Part shown: one piece after another, positions 24,530 through 33,727 of the stretch | How positions within the stretch are numbered: the first letter of the stretch is position 1 | Layout of the letters: each line of letters begins with the position of its first letter | Origin: Roseomonas sp. KE2513 | GTDB lineage: Bacteria; Pseudomonadota; Alphaproteobacteria; Acetobacterales; Acetobacteraceae | Assembly (NCBI RefSeq): GCF_016107305.1 | Contig: NZ_RCVR01000005.1 | Location: 186,001 to 250,000 of the forward strand | Direction: 5' to 3' | DNA length: 64,000 nucleotides | Program-made: the position numbers and the translations under genes | The notes under the pieces: model-generated | Database searches by the model: none | Told to the model about the DNA's origin: nothing | The model's input: only the letters and a program-made list of their open reading frames with translations

Positions 24530-27500
24530 GTGAGGCGCCTTGTTGGTCAAGTGGGGAGGCACTCCTGGCGCCGCGCGGTGCAGGCGGTCTCCTTCGTCCT
24601 CCGCCTCGCGATGCTCGCCGCGATCCTTATCGGGGTGGGGCTGGCGGCGCTCGGCTGGCGGCTGGCGCAGGGGCCGCTGGCGATTCCCTCCATCACCGCG
24701 GTGAACAACGCGGTGGCGGCGCGGCTGACCGGCATGGCGCCGGGCGTGCGCATCACCTACGGCCAGGCCTGGGTGGCCTGGGAGGGCTGGAAGGACGGCC
24801 GGCCGGCGCCGCTGCAGCTGCGGCTGGATGCGTTGCGGGTGGCGGACCTGGAAGGGGCGACGCGGGCCTCGCTCGCCTCGGTGGAGGTGACGCTCGCGGC
24901 GGCGCCGTTGCTGCACGGCGTGGTGGCGCCGGAGCGGGTGCTGCTGCGCGACCCCTTCGTCTCGCTGCGGCGGGACATGGCGGGCGACCTCGCGCTCGAC
25001 CTCGGCGTGCCGCCGGCGGTGCCCGAGGCGCCGCCCTCGGACGGGGCGCAGAGCCTGGAGGCGGGGACGCAGGCGTTGGCGCGGGCGCTGCGGGGGCCGG
25101 CGAGCGATTCGCCGCTTGCCTCCCTCCAGGAGGTGCGGATCGAGAGCGGGCTGGTGCAGGTGCGCGACGATCCGCTGCGCTTCAACTGGTCGCTGGACGA
25201 GGTCGGGCTCTCTCTCACCCGCGGCGCGGACGGGGCGCTGGGCATCGCGGGGTCCGGCGCCTTGCTGGTGGCGGGGCAGCAGATCCCCGTGCGCATCGTC
25301 GGCCGTGCGGCGGGGGAGCCGCCGGTGGCGGAGGCGGCGCTCGAGATCGACGCGCTGAGCCCGGCGGCGCTGGCGGCGGCGCTGCCCTCGCTCAAGCCGC
25401 TCTCGGTGCTGGAGGCGGACCTCGGGGCGCGGCTGAGCGGGCGCTACGACTTCGGGGACGGGCGCTTCACGGGGCGGGCCGAGGTGAGGGCCGAGGGAGG
25501 GCAGGTGGTGGCGCCGGACCGGCGCGTGCCCTTCCAGGCGGCGCGACTGGTCCTGACGAACGACGGAACGCATCTTGGCCTGGAGCGGCTGGAGCTGACG
25601 CTGCCCGCCAGGGGACCCGCGGGGCGGCCCACCCGGATCAGCGCGACGGCGAGCGCGGACCGGCGGGAGGACCGCTGGCACGGGCAGGCCGAGCTGACGG
25701 TGGACTGGCTGGCGGTGGCCGACCTCGACCGCTACTGGCCGGCGGACCTGGCGGTGAACGTGCGCTCCTGGCTGGTGGAGAACCTGACCGCGGGCGTGGC
25801 GCGGGATGGCCGTTGGGTGGTGAAGGGGGAGATGGGTTCCGGCCTTTCCGACCCGCGCGTGACGGAGGTGAACGGCACGCTGCGCGCTGAGGGCGTGACG
25901 GTGCACTGGCTGCGCCCGGTGCCGCCGATCGAGGGGGCGGACGGGCTGATCACCTTCTCGCTCGGCGAGGTGGTCGTGCAGGCGCGGGCCAACCGGCAGT
26001 CGGGGACAGGCCTTTCGCTGCCGGAGGCGCGGGTGCGGCTCTTCGACCTCGATGTGGACGCGGAGAAGGCGGAGATCACCGGGCGGGTGACGGGGCCGCT
26101 GGCGGATGTGCTGACCGTGATCCGGCATCCGCGGCTGCACCTGTTCGACAAGCGGCCGCTGGAACTGGGGGCGGCGGGCGGCATGGTGGACGCGCGGCTG
26201 ACGCTGACCACGCCGCTGAAGAAGGATCTGCGGACGGAGGAGATCGCGGTCTCCGCCACGGGGAAGGTGATGAACGGCCGCATCGCCGACTTCATCCGGG
26301 GACAGCCGGTGGAGCGGGCGGATCTCGACGTGCAGGTGGACCTGGCGGGGATGCGGCTGGCTGGCAACGCGCAGCTCGGCACCATCCCTGGGCGGCTGGA
26401 GGCGCAGCTCGACTTCCGGCCCGGCCCGCCCTCCCAGGTGACGGAGCGGGTGCGGGTGGAGGGGCGAGCCGAGGCCGCCGACCTGCGCCGCCTGGGCGTG
26501 GAGGCCGCGCCCTATGCAACGGGGCCGATGGGCTATGTGGTGGGGGTGGAGCGTCACCGCTCGCGCGAGGCGGAGGTCGCCGTGCGGGCAGACCTGCGGG
26601 ACACGCGGCTGGCGCTCTCGCCCTTCCTTTACTCGAAGGCGCCGGGCGTCGCGGCCCGGGCAGAGGGGACCCTGCGCTTCCGGGGCGACGAGCTCGTGGC
26701 GCTGGAGGGCGTGCGGATCGAGGGACCGCAGCTGGACGTGCGCGGCGGCGTTGCCTTCGGTCGCGGCGACGCCTACTCGGCCGATGTGCTGGAGGCGCGG
26801 GTGGGGGCGAGCCGGCTCGTCGGGCGCTTCGCCTCTCCGACCGGGCCGGGTGATCCCTGGGACATCCGGGTACGCGGCACGGTGCTCGACGCGCGCGGGC
26901 TGCTGCGGGAACGCGCCGCTTCCTCCAGCGGGCGAGGCGGCGGCGAGACGGCGATGCGGGTGGATGCCGTGTTCGACCGGGTGCTCCTGAACGAGGGGCG
27001 GGAGCTGGCGCCGGTGCAGGCGGCGCTGTTCGTGGATGCGCGCGGCGTGCTGCGGGAGCTGCGGGCGAGCGGGCGCGGGGTGCGCGGCGGCGGCTTCGAG
27101 GCGGTGGTGGTGCCGCGCGGCGCGGGGCGGGCGATGGAGGTGCGGGCCTCGGGTTTTGGCACCCTGCTGCGCGACCTCGGGCTGTTCGAGGCGGTGGACG
27201 ACGGGGCCTTCCACGCCTCTGGGGAGTGGCCGTCCAATGCGCCGGGGGCGCCGCTGACGGGGGTGGCGGAGCTGCGTGACTTCGGGGTGCGGGAGGCGGC
27301 GTCCATTGGCAAGCTGCTGCAGGCGCTCTCGATCTACGGCATCCCGGAGGCGGCGCGCGGGCCGGGGCTGCGCTTCACCGTGGCGAGCGCGCCCTACACG
27401 CTGACGCCGCAGGCGCTGACGCTGCGCGAGGCGCGGGCGGTCTCCGCCTCGCTGGGCGTGACGGTGGAGGGACGCATCCTGCGGGAGGCGGAGCGCTACG

Positions 27501-27712
27501 ACCTCAGGGGGACGATCATTCCCTCCTATGCGCTGAACAGCGCGCTGGGGCGGATTCCCGGGATCGGGCAGCTTTTCACGGCCGAGCGGAACGGGGGGAT
27601 CTTCGCAGCCAATTTCCGCATGACGGGCAAGCTGGACGACCCGGATTTCCGGCTCGACCCACTCTCGATGCTCGCGCCGGGGGCGCTGCGGCGTCTGTTC
27701 GGCGGGGACTGA
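24530..27712 (+). CDS. AsmA/YhdP-like envelope protein (DUF3971)
   Basis: A 1060-residue protein with one N-terminal membrane segment (residues about 20-45) and a long periplasmic region of beta-rich repeats typical of the AsmA/TamB/YhdP superfamily, ending in the AsmA C-terminal pattern (RFTVASAPYTLTPQALTLRE, then GTIIPSYALNSALGRIPGIG). These proteins are thought to form bridges for phospholipid movement to the outer membrane. The GTG at 24530 is the first in-frame start; later GTGs before the membrane segment are possible, because the gene diverges tightly from glnE. Confidence 0.88.
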   Translation: MRRLVGQVGRHSWRRAVQAVSFVLRLAMLAAILIGVGLAALGWRLAQGPLAIPSITAVNNAVAARLTGMAPGVRITYGQAWVAWEGWKDGRPAPLQLRLDALRVADLEGATRASLASVEVTLAAAPLLHGVVAPERVLLRDPFVSLRRDMAGDLALDLGVPPAVPEAPPSDGAQSLEAGTQALARALRGPASDSPLASLQEVRIESGLVQVRDDPLRFNWSLDEVGLSLTRGADGALGIAGSGALLVAGQQIPVRIVGRAAGEPPVAEAALEIDALSPAALAAALPSLKPLSVLEADLGARLSGRYDFGDGRFTGRAEVRAEGGQVVAPDRRVPFQAARLVLTNDGTHLGLERLELTLPARGPAGRPTRISATASADRREDRWHGQAELTVDWLAVADLDRYWPADLAVNVRSWLVENLTAGVARDGRWVVKGEMGSGLSDPRVTEVNGTLRAEGVTVHWLRPVPPIEGADGLITFSLGEVVVQARANRQSGTGLSLPEARVRLFDLDVDAEKAEITGRVTGPLADVLTVIRHPRLHLFDKRPLELGAAGGMVDARLTLTTPLKKDLRTEEIAVSATGKVMNGRIADFIRGQPVERADLDVQVDLAGMRLAGNAQLGTIPGRLEAQLDFRPGPPSQVTERVRVEGRAEAADLRRLGVEAAPYATGPMGYVVGVERHRSREAEVAVRADLRDTRLALSPFLYSKAPGVAARAEGTLRFRGDELVALEGVRIEGPQLDVRGGVAFGRGDAYSADVLEARVGASRLVGRFASPTGPGDPWDIRVRGTVLDARGLLRERAASSSGRGGGETAMRVDAVFDRVLLNEGRELAPVQAALFVDARGVLRELRASGRGVRGGGFEAVVVPRGAGRAMEVRASGFGTLLRDLGLFEAVDDGAFHASGEWPSNAPGAPLTGVAELRDFGVREAASIGKLLQALSIYGIPEAARGPGLRFTVASAPYTLTPQALTLREARAVSASLGVTVEGRILREAERYDLRGTIIPSYALNSALGRIPGIGQLFTAERNGGIFAANFRMTGKLDDPDFRLDPLSMLAPGALRRLFGGD

Positions 27713-27785
27713 GCCGCGCGCTGCGCGCTTGACCGGCGGGGGCGCGCGCCGCAAACCCCGGGGCAACGAGCCCCGGAGGAAGACC

Positions 27786-28787
27786 ATGCACCGACGCCAT
27801 CTCCTCGCCCTGCCGCTGGCGGCAGGAATTTCCGCCCCGGCCATCCGGACCGCGGCAGCCCAGTCGGCGACGGTGATGCGGCTGTCGCACCAGTATCCGC
27901 CCTCCCACCACATCGCCGGGGTGCTGGCCAACTTCGCGGCCGAGGTGAAGGCGCGGAGCAACGGGGCGGTGGACGTGCAGGTCTTCCCGGCCGAGCAGCT
28001 GGCGCGCGTGGCCGAGAACTTCCCGGGCGTCGCGCGCGGCGCCTTCGAGGCGGCGGTAGCCACCAACTTCACCTGGGGCAACACCATCCCCGAGATGTCC
28101 GCCCAGACCGTGCCCTTCTTCTTCACGGGGCTGGAGCAGAACCGGCGCTTCCCGAAATCCGAGGCGCGGCGGTTCCTGGACGGGATCACGGCGCGGCGGG
28201 CGGTGCGCTCGGTGGCCTGGCTGTTCACCACGAATTCCGCGATCTTCACCTCCGGGCGGAAGGCGCTGGTCAACCCCGAGGACTTCCGGGGCGTGAAGAT
28301 CCGGGGAATCAACACACTCATCGACCAGTCGCTGACCGCCGTGGGGGCTGCCCCGGCCGCGACGCCGGCGCCGGAGGTGGTGGGGGCGCTGCAGTCGGGC
28401 ATTTTGGATGCCGGGCTGACGGATGTCTCGGCGGCCGTGTCGCGCCGCTTCTACGAGGTGCAGAAATACGGGACGGTCTCGCCCTTCTTCAGTGTTTCCA
28501 CGCAGGTCTACGTCAATCCGCGCTGGTGGGACGGGCTGCGGCCCGATGCGCGCTCGGTGATCGAGGCGGCGCTGGAGAAGGCGGAGGTTGAGGCGGTGGA
28601 CGTGACCGTCCGCACCGCCGAGGCCGCCGTGGGCGAGCTGCGGGAAAAGGGGATGACGATCACGGTGCAGACGCCCGAGCAGGTGGCTCAGTGGCGCGAC
28701 GTGATGCAGAAGCCGGTGATGGACGCCTTCCTGCGCCAGGCTCCCGAGAACGGGCCGCGGCTGCTGGAACTGCTGCGGGCGGTCTGA
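27786..28787 (+). CDS. dctP: TRAP transporter substrate-binding protein DctP
   Basis: A 333-residue periplasmic solute receptor. It has a signal peptide (HRRHLLALPLAAGISAPAIR, cleaved near AAAQS) and the DctP fold pattern (RLSHQYPPSHHIAGVL, VQVFPAEQL, the Arg-bearing GVKIRGINTLIDQSLTAVGA). A strong GGAGGAAG site lies just before the ATG at 27786. It is the first gene of a TRAP operon with dctQ and dctM. The substrate cannot be read from sequence; family members take organic acids using a sodium gradient. Confidence 0.93.
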   Translation: MHRRHLLALPLAAGISAPAIRTAAAQSATVMRLSHQYPPSHHIAGVLANFAAEVKARSNGAVDVQVFPAEQLARVAENFPGVARGAFEAAVATNFTWGNTIPEMSAQTVPFFFTGLEQNRRFPKSEARRFLDGITARRAVRSVAWLFTTNSAIFTSGRKALVNPEDFRGVKIRGINTLIDQSLTAVGAAPAATPAPEVVGALQSGILDAGLTDVSAAVSRRFYEVQKYGTVSPFFSVSTQVYVNPRWWDGLRPDARSVIEAALEKAEVEAVDVTVRTAEAAVGELREKGMTITVQTPEQVAQWRDVMQKPVMDAFLRQAPENGPRLLELLRAV

Positions 28788-28788
28788 G

Positions 28789-29322
28789 GTGCGGCGAGCG
28801 GTCGGCACCCTCTCCCGCCTGGCCTATGGGCTGGCCTCGGTCTCCACGATCGTCTGCCTCGTGCTGATCGGCGGGTCGGTGGTCGCGCGCTACGCCTTCC
28901 ACGCGCCGCAGCCCTGGATCGACAAGGTAGCGGGCTGGCTGGTGCTGGCGCTCGTGCTGCTCGCGGCGCCCGAGGCGCAGCGGCGGTTCGAGCACATCGG
29001 GGTGGATGTGGCGGTCGGACGGATGGGGCCGCGGCTGGCGCGGGCGGCGCATGTGGTGGGCGTGGCCTCGGTCGTCGCCGTCTCGGGCATCCTGCTTTGG
29101 GCAGGGTGGGAGACGGTCGCCTTCTCGAGGATGGTCGGGCTGGTGACGGACGTGGCTGAGATCCCGGAATGGTGGGTGCAACTGTTGCTGCCCGTGGGGG
29201 CGGCGGTGCTGCTGCTGGTTTCCCTTGCTCAGCTCATCGTGCTGCTCATGGGCGGGACACCTGAGTACCTGCCGACGGGCGACGAGGAATTGCCGCGCGA
29301 CACGCTGGCGCGCGGGGAGTAG
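28789..29322 (+). CDS. dctQ: TRAP transporter small permease DctQ
   Basis: A 177-residue protein with four membrane segments, the layout of the small TRAP permease. The block RYAFHAPQPWIDKVAGWLVL resembles the family pattern before the second helix. It starts with GTG one base after the dctP stop. It forms the membrane complex with DctM encoded immediately downstream. Confidence 0.92.
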   Translation: MRRAVGTLSRLAYGLASVSTIVCLVLIGGSVVARYAFHAPQPWIDKVAGWLVLALVLLAAPEAQRRFEHIGVDVAVGRMGPRLARAAHVVGVASVVAVSGILLWAGWETVAFSRMVGLVTDVAEIPEWWVQLLLPVGAAVLLLVSLAQLIVLLMGGTPEYLPTGDEELPRDTLARGE

Positions 29323-29328
29323 CGCCGC

Positions 29329-30609
29329 ATGTCCTTCTTCGTGTTGATGGCCGTGCTGATCGGCCTGCTCTATCTCGGCATTCCGATGTTCGCGGCGCTG
29401 TTCCTGCTGCCGCTCGCGGTGTTGCTCTGGGTGGAGGGCGGCATTCCCGCGCTGGGCGAGATCGTCATCGGTAACCTCAATGGCTACCTGTTGGTGGCCA
29501 TCCCGCTCTTCATGATGATGGCGCATGTGATGGTGCGCGGGAGGGTGGTGAACGACCTCTACGGCGCGGCCTTCGCCATGCTGCGGAACGTGCGGGGCGG
29601 GGTGGGCATCGCGACGGTGCTCGCCTGCACGGTCTTTGCCGCGATCTGCGGTTCGTCTGTCGCGACGGCGCTGACGATCGGTAAGATCGCGATCCCGCAG
29701 ATGCTGCGCTACGGCATGTCGCGGCGCGGGGCTTTCGGGGTGGTAGCCGGCGGCGGGACGCTCGGCATCCTCATCCCGCCCTCGGCGCCGATGGTGCTCT
29801 ATGCCTTCGTGACGGAGACGAGCGTGGGGGCGCTGTTCCTCGCGGGCCTGCTGCCGGGGCTGATGATGGCGTTCGTCTTCGCGGCCTATGTGTTCATCAC
29901 CGAGGGGCGGGCGGTGGCGCCGGCGGACGAGCCGCCGCCGGAGCGGCTGGGCACCTCGCTCAGGCGCGCGGGCTGGTCGATGACGCTGCCGATCTTCGTG
30001 CTCGGCGGGATCTACATGGGGGTGTTCACGGCCACCGAGGCGGCGGGGGCGGGGACGATCTACGCGATCCTGATCGCGGCTGGCATCTACCGCACGCTGA
30101 CCTGGCGCGACCTCTGGGATGGGGTGGGGGATGCGACGCGGACGAGCGCGATGCTGCTGATGATCATCGCGGGCGCTGCCGTCTACGGCTACATGCTGAC
30201 GAAGCTGCGCATCCCGCAGGAGCTGGCGGCGCTGGTGACGGAGATGGGGCTGTCGCGCACCGGCTTCCTGGTCGCGATGATGGTGCTGCTGTTCGTCCTC
30301 GGGCTGGTGCTGGAGAGCTTCTCCATCATCCTGCTGACCATGCCGGCTATCCTGCCCTCGCTGGGCGCGCTGGAAATCGACAAGGTCTGGTACGGTGTGC
30401 TGCTGACGCTCTCGCTGGAGATGGCGCTGATCAGCCCGCCGGTGGCGATGAACCTCGTGGTGATCAAGGCGATCACCGGAGCGCCGCTGGCCGAGGTGAA
30501 TCGCTCGATCATCCCCTACATGCTGATGCTTGCGGCTGGGACGGGGCTGCTGATCGCCTTCCCGGAGATCGCGCTGTGGCTGCCGCGCCAGGCGGGCTAC
30601 GGGGGCTGA
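29329..30609 (+). CDS. dctM: TRAP transporter large permease DctM
   Basis: A 426-residue membrane protein with about twelve helices, the transport subunit of the TRAP system. Family blocks include IGNLNGYLLVAIPLFMMMAH, AAICGSSVATALTIGKIAIP, GGGTLGILIPPSAPMVLYAF and EMALISPPVAMNLVVIKAIT. The start lies six bases after the dctQ stop. It is convergent with the EAL-domain gene. Confidence 0.95.
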   Translation: MSFFVLMAVLIGLLYLGIPMFAALFLLPLAVLLWVEGGIPALGEIVIGNLNGYLLVAIPLFMMMAHVMVRGRVVNDLYGAAFAMLRNVRGGVGIATVLACTVFAAICGSSVATALTIGKIAIPQMLRYGMSRRGAFGVVAGGGTLGILIPPSAPMVLYAFVTETSVGALFLAGLLPGLMMAFVFAAYVFITEGRAVAPADEPPPERLGTSLRRAGWSMTLPIFVLGGIYMGVFTATEAAGAGTIYAILIAAGIYRTLTWRDLWDGVGDATRTSAMLLMIIAGAAVYGYMLTKLRIPQELAALVTEMGLSRTGFLVAMMVLLFVLGLVLESFSIILLTMPAILPSLGALEIDKVWYGVLLTLSLEMALISPPVAMNLVVIKAITGAPLAEVNRSIIPYMLMLAAGTGLLIAFPEIALWLPRQAGYGG

Positions 30610-30624
30610 GGCAGGCGCCGCCGC

Positions 30625-32232
30625 TCAGGCGACGCGCCGCCGGGCGGGGGCGCTGACGCCCGAAGAGGCGGGGAGCTTGCCGGGGCGGGCGAAGAGATAG
30701 CCCTGGGCGAGCTCGATGCCGAGCGAGGCCATGACCGCCGCGTGCTCCTCGGTCTCGACCTGCTCGGCGATCACGCGCGCGCCGACGGCGAGGCTGAGGT
30801 CCACCATGCTGGCGACGAAGGAGCGGTCCCGCTCGCTGCGGACGGCGTTCTGGACATAGGCGCCATCCACCTTCACCCAGTTCACGGGGAAGCTGCGGAG
30901 GTAGCGGAAGGCGGCGGCGCCGGCGCCGAAATCGTCGATGCACAGCGGCACGCCGCGGTCGCGCAGCATGTCGAGCGTGGCGCGCGCCTCGGTCTCGTCC
31001 TCCACCTCCGCGGATTCGGTTAGCTCGACCATGAGGCGGGGTAGGAGGTTCTTCTGGGCGTCGAGCCGGGCCCGCAGGGCTTCGCGGAAGCGCGGGCTTT
31101 CCATCGAGAGGCCGGAGATGTTCATCGCGATCCTTGCGCCCGGGGTGAAGCGCAGGGTGTCGAGCACCCGGTCGGTTACGGCGAGGTCCACCTCCTCGGT
31201 CAGGCCAACGGTCTCGGCGCAGCGGATGAAGGTCTCGACGTTCAGGCCGGTGGGGCGGAGCAACGCCTCATGGTGATGGATGCGGCGGTCCTTCAGGTTC
31301 ACGATGGGCTGGTAGAGCAGCTCGAAGCGGCGCTCGCCGATGGCGCGGCGCACGCTGCCGGCCTGGGCGGCGATGTCGCGCAGCGCGCCCGTCAGTCCGC
31401 CTTGCGCGATGCCGGCGATGCCGTTGCCGGCGAAGTTGGAGAGCGCCTGCCGCAGGGCTCGTGTCGCCTGGGCGGGCGTCAGCGAGGAGGCGTCCAGCGG
31501 CAGGCTTGCGGTCCGCACCTGCGCGGGGATGTCGTGCGAGAGAAGCGCCGCCTCCAGCCCGGCGGTGATGCCGTCGAGGCTGTGCATGTCCGCCTCCCGC
31601 GGGAGGAGCAGGCCGTAGCGCCCGGGGGAGAGGCGGCCCGCCAGGCCGCTGCCGGAGCCCGCCAGCACTGCGGCGTCGAGTTCCCGTTCCAGGCCCGGGC
31701 GGCCGGGGATGCCGCGGCGGACGTCGTCCGGCAGGTCGATGACGGCAAGGGAGCCGCGCCCCGAAGCCCGCACCATGCCGGCCGCGGCCTGGGCGAAGGC
31801 CGCGCCCCCCGCGATGTCCGTGCTGCGCGGCGGGGCGGGCAGGGGCCCGAAGGTCAGGCAGAACTGGCCGTTCGCGCCGGCCGGGGCGAGGCCGGCGATG
31901 GAGAAGGGCGTGCCGGCCGCGTTGTTTAGCCGGACGGCCGTGGGCGGCAGGCGCCCGCGGGCCGCAAGGAGCTGCATGGCCATGCGGAGGGCGCCGCGCT
32001 CGTCGATGGCGATGAGGTCGTATACGGGGCGGCCGACGAAGGCCTCGGGCGCCTCGCCGAGGTGGTGGCGGAAGGCGCCGGCGGCGAAGGTAATGGTGGC
32101 GTGCGGCCCGGTCTCGACCAGGAGGTCGGCGGCGGCGAAGGCAAAGGTGAGAAAGCGGTCCCGGTGGTCCTCGCGGAGCATGCGCGGGGCCGCGGGGGCG
32201 CCTTCAGGGGATGTGCCGCCTCGAGTTTCCAT
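30625..32232 (-). CDS. EAL-domain c-di-GMP phosphodiesterase
   Basis: A 535-residue protein with an N-terminal PAS-like sensor (residues about 25-130), a poorly conserved middle region and a C-terminal EAL domain from about 285. Catalytic and metal ligands appear intact: EALLRP, AMNISG, ELTESAE, IDDFGAG, VKVDGAY, IAEQVETEE and AQGYLF. It should hydrolyse c-di-GMP to pGpG. No membrane segment is seen, so it is cytoplasmic. It is convergent with dctM. A link to the polysaccharide locus or flagella in this window is possible but unproven. Confidence 0.9.
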   Translation of the reverse strand: METRGGTSPEGAPAAPRMLREDHRDRFLTFAFAAADLLVETGPHATITFAAGAFRHHLGEAPEAFVGRPVYDLIAIDERGALRMAMQLLAARGRLPPTAVRLNNAAGTPFSIAGLAPAGANGQFCLTFGPLPAPPRSTDIAGGAAFAQAAAGMVRASGRGSLAVIDLPDDVRRGIPGRPGLERELDAAVLAGSGSGLAGRLSPGRYGLLLPREADMHSLDGITAGLEAALLSHDIPAQVRTASLPLDASSLTPAQATRALRQALSNFAGNGIAGIAQGGLTGALRDIAAQAGSVRRAIGERRFELLYQPIVNLKDRRIHHHEALLRPTGLNVETFIRCAETVGLTEEVDLAVTDRVLDTLRFTPGARIAMNISGLSMESPRFREALRARLDAQKNLLPRLMVELTESAEVEDETEARATLDMLRDRGVPLCIDDFGAGAAAFRYLRSFPVNWVKVDGAYVQNAVRSERDRSFVASMVDLSLAVGARVIAEQVETEEHAAVMASLGIELAQGYLFARPGKLPASSGVSAPARRRVA

Positions 32233-32266
32233 CCCCGCAGGCTAGGCAGCGATGGTTTCCGGTCTC

Positions 32267-32437
32267 TTAACCGTTCCCGGTCGCGCGCGGGGCTTCGCTG
32301 CGGCCGCGCATGTAGTGGCGCTCCGGCCGGTAGCGAGCCTGGGCGATGAGGTAGCGGAGAAGGGCGAAGACTCCACCGGGAAGCGTGGCGCGGGTCGGGC
32401 GGCGGGGGTGGTTGGCCTTCCGGTCGGGTCGGGTCAT
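32267..32437 (-). CDS. Small basic hypothetical protein
   Basis: A 56-codon ORF (starts MTRPDRKANHPRRPTRATLP) rich in Arg, with a short aromatic and aliphatic stretch (GGVFALLRYLIAQARYRPER). It lies just upstream of the EAL gene on the same strand. There is no strong ribosome site and I know no family. Apart from this ORF the 32233-32723 spacer shows nothing I can assign; it contains an AT-richer section at 32490-32570 that may hold the promoter of the dehydrogenase. Confidence 0.35.
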   Translation of the reverse strand: MTRPDRKANHPRRPTRATLPGGVFALLRYLIAQARYRPERHYMRGRSEAPRATGNG

Positions 32438-32723
32438 CGTCGGGGTGCCTGCACCGCATGGATGGGTAGCTCGGGAAGCTCACGAAACCGTGAGTAGCTT
32501 ATTTACCGCTCCCGCAACGGCCTGATCAATGGAAAACGTATCCTTTCCTTTATCGAAACAAGCCGATGGTGCCTTGCCTCGGCTGGTGCCGTGGTATGGG
32601 GCTTGCCCGCACGGCACCGTGGGCGCCCCGCGGCGGGGGTCGGCAGAAGGGAATGATGGATGGTGCAAGGTTCAGCAGCGGGCGATTGCCCTTTGCCCTC
32701 CGGTTCCGGCACGGGCTGAGCTG

Positions 32724-33659
32724 ATGCTTCTCGTGAGGGTGGAGGGCGCGCGGACGCGCCAGGCCTGGTGCGACCTGTTGGAGAGGATGTGCCCGGGGCT
32801 GGCGGCCAGGCCCTTCGACGCGCCGGAGGTACGGCCGGAAGAGGTGCGCTACGTGCTCACCTGGGGGCCGCCGCCGGGCTGGCTCGCGGGGTTGCCGAGG
32901 TTAAATGCGATCTTCTCGCTCGGGGCGGGGGTGGACCACATCACGGCCGACCCCTCCTGGCCGAGCCATGTGCCGCTGGTGCGGATGGGTGGCGAGGAGC
33001 CGGGGCAGAGGATGGGGGAATACCTCGCCTGGGCCTGCCTGACGCTGCTGCGGCACGGGCGGACCTTCGCGATCGCCCAAGCGGAGCGGCGCTGGGACTA
33101 TAAGGTAGGGGAGGACACGGCGCGCGACCTGACGGTGGGCATCATGGGGATGGGCTCGCTGGGGGCTGCCGCGGTGCCGATGCTGCGGGGGCTGGGTTAC
33201 CGTGTGATCGGGTGGTCGCGCAGCCGCAAGGCGCTGGAGGGGGTGGAGAGTTTCGCGGGCGCGGAGGAGCTGGATGCCTTCCTCGTGCGCTCGGACGTGC
33301 TTGTTTGCCTGCTGCCCTCGACGCCCGAAACGGCGGGGATCGTGAATGCGGGGCTGCTGGCGCGGCTGCGGCCCGGGGCGGGCTTCGTGAACGCCGCGCG
33401 GGGCGGGCATGTGGTGGTGCCGGACCTTGTGGCGGCGCTCGATTCGGGGCAGGTCTCCGGCGCGGTGCTGGACGTCTTCGACCCCGAGCCGCTTCCGGCC
33501 GAGAGCCCGCTCTGGTCCCATCCGAAGGTCACGGTAACGCCGCATGTCGCGAGCGTGGCGCGGCGGGAGGCGAGGGCCCGCTACGTGGCGGAGGCGATTC
33601 TCGGCTTCGAGGCGGGCGGGCCGCTGCCCAACCTCTACGATCCCGCCCGGGGCTACTGA
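32724..33659 (+). CDS. GhrA-like 2-hydroxyacid dehydrogenase
   Basis: A 311-residue NAD(P)-dependent D-2-hydroxyacid dehydrogenase close to glyoxylate/hydroxypyruvate reductase A. The N-terminal FSLGAGVDHI, the dinucleotide fold GIMGMGSLGAAAVPMLRGLG with WSRS, and the catalytic Arg (NAARGGHV), Glu (DVFDPEPLP) and His (TPHVAS) are present. The ATG at 32724 is chosen by homology. It precedes a tiny ORF and an ABC ATPase gene, probably in one transcript. Confidence 0.92.
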   Translation: MLLVRVEGARTRQAWCDLLERMCPGLAARPFDAPEVRPEEVRYVLTWGPPPGWLAGLPRLNAIFSLGAGVDHITADPSWPSHVPLVRMGGEEPGQRMGEYLAWACLTLLRHGRTFAIAQAERRWDYKVGEDTARDLTVGIMGMGSLGAAAVPMLRGLGYRVIGWSRSRKALEGVESFAGAEELDAFLVRSDVLVCLLPSTPETAGIVNAGLLARLRPGAGFVNAARGGHVVVPDLVAALDSGQVSGAVLDVFDPEPLPAESPLWSHPKVTVTPHVASVARREARARYVAEAILGFEAGGPLPNLYDPARGY

Positions 33660-33661
33660 CG

Positions 33662-33727
33662 ATGCCGCTTCCGCCGCCCTTGCGGCCCGATCCGAACCCC
33701 GCGCCGCGGCGGGGCCTGGCGGCGTGA
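33662..33727 (+). CDS. 21-codon proline-rich ORF coupled to ABC ATPase
   Basis: An ATG two bases after the dehydrogenase stop opens a 21-codon frame (MPLPPPLRPDPNPAPRRGLA and one more Ala) whose TGA overlaps the GTG start of the ABC ATPase. It could couple translation of the two genes, and its proline runs could slow ribosomes. Equally it may be an accidental frame. Confidence 0.3.
   Translation: MPLPPPLRPDPNPAPRRGLAA

Noticed and set aside
24443-28402. 1319-codon open frame on the minus strand
   Set aside because: It lies antisense to the AsmA-like gene and dctP, both of which show clear family motifs. Its product is Arg/His/Pro-rich low-complexity sequence typical of the opposite strand of high-GC genes.
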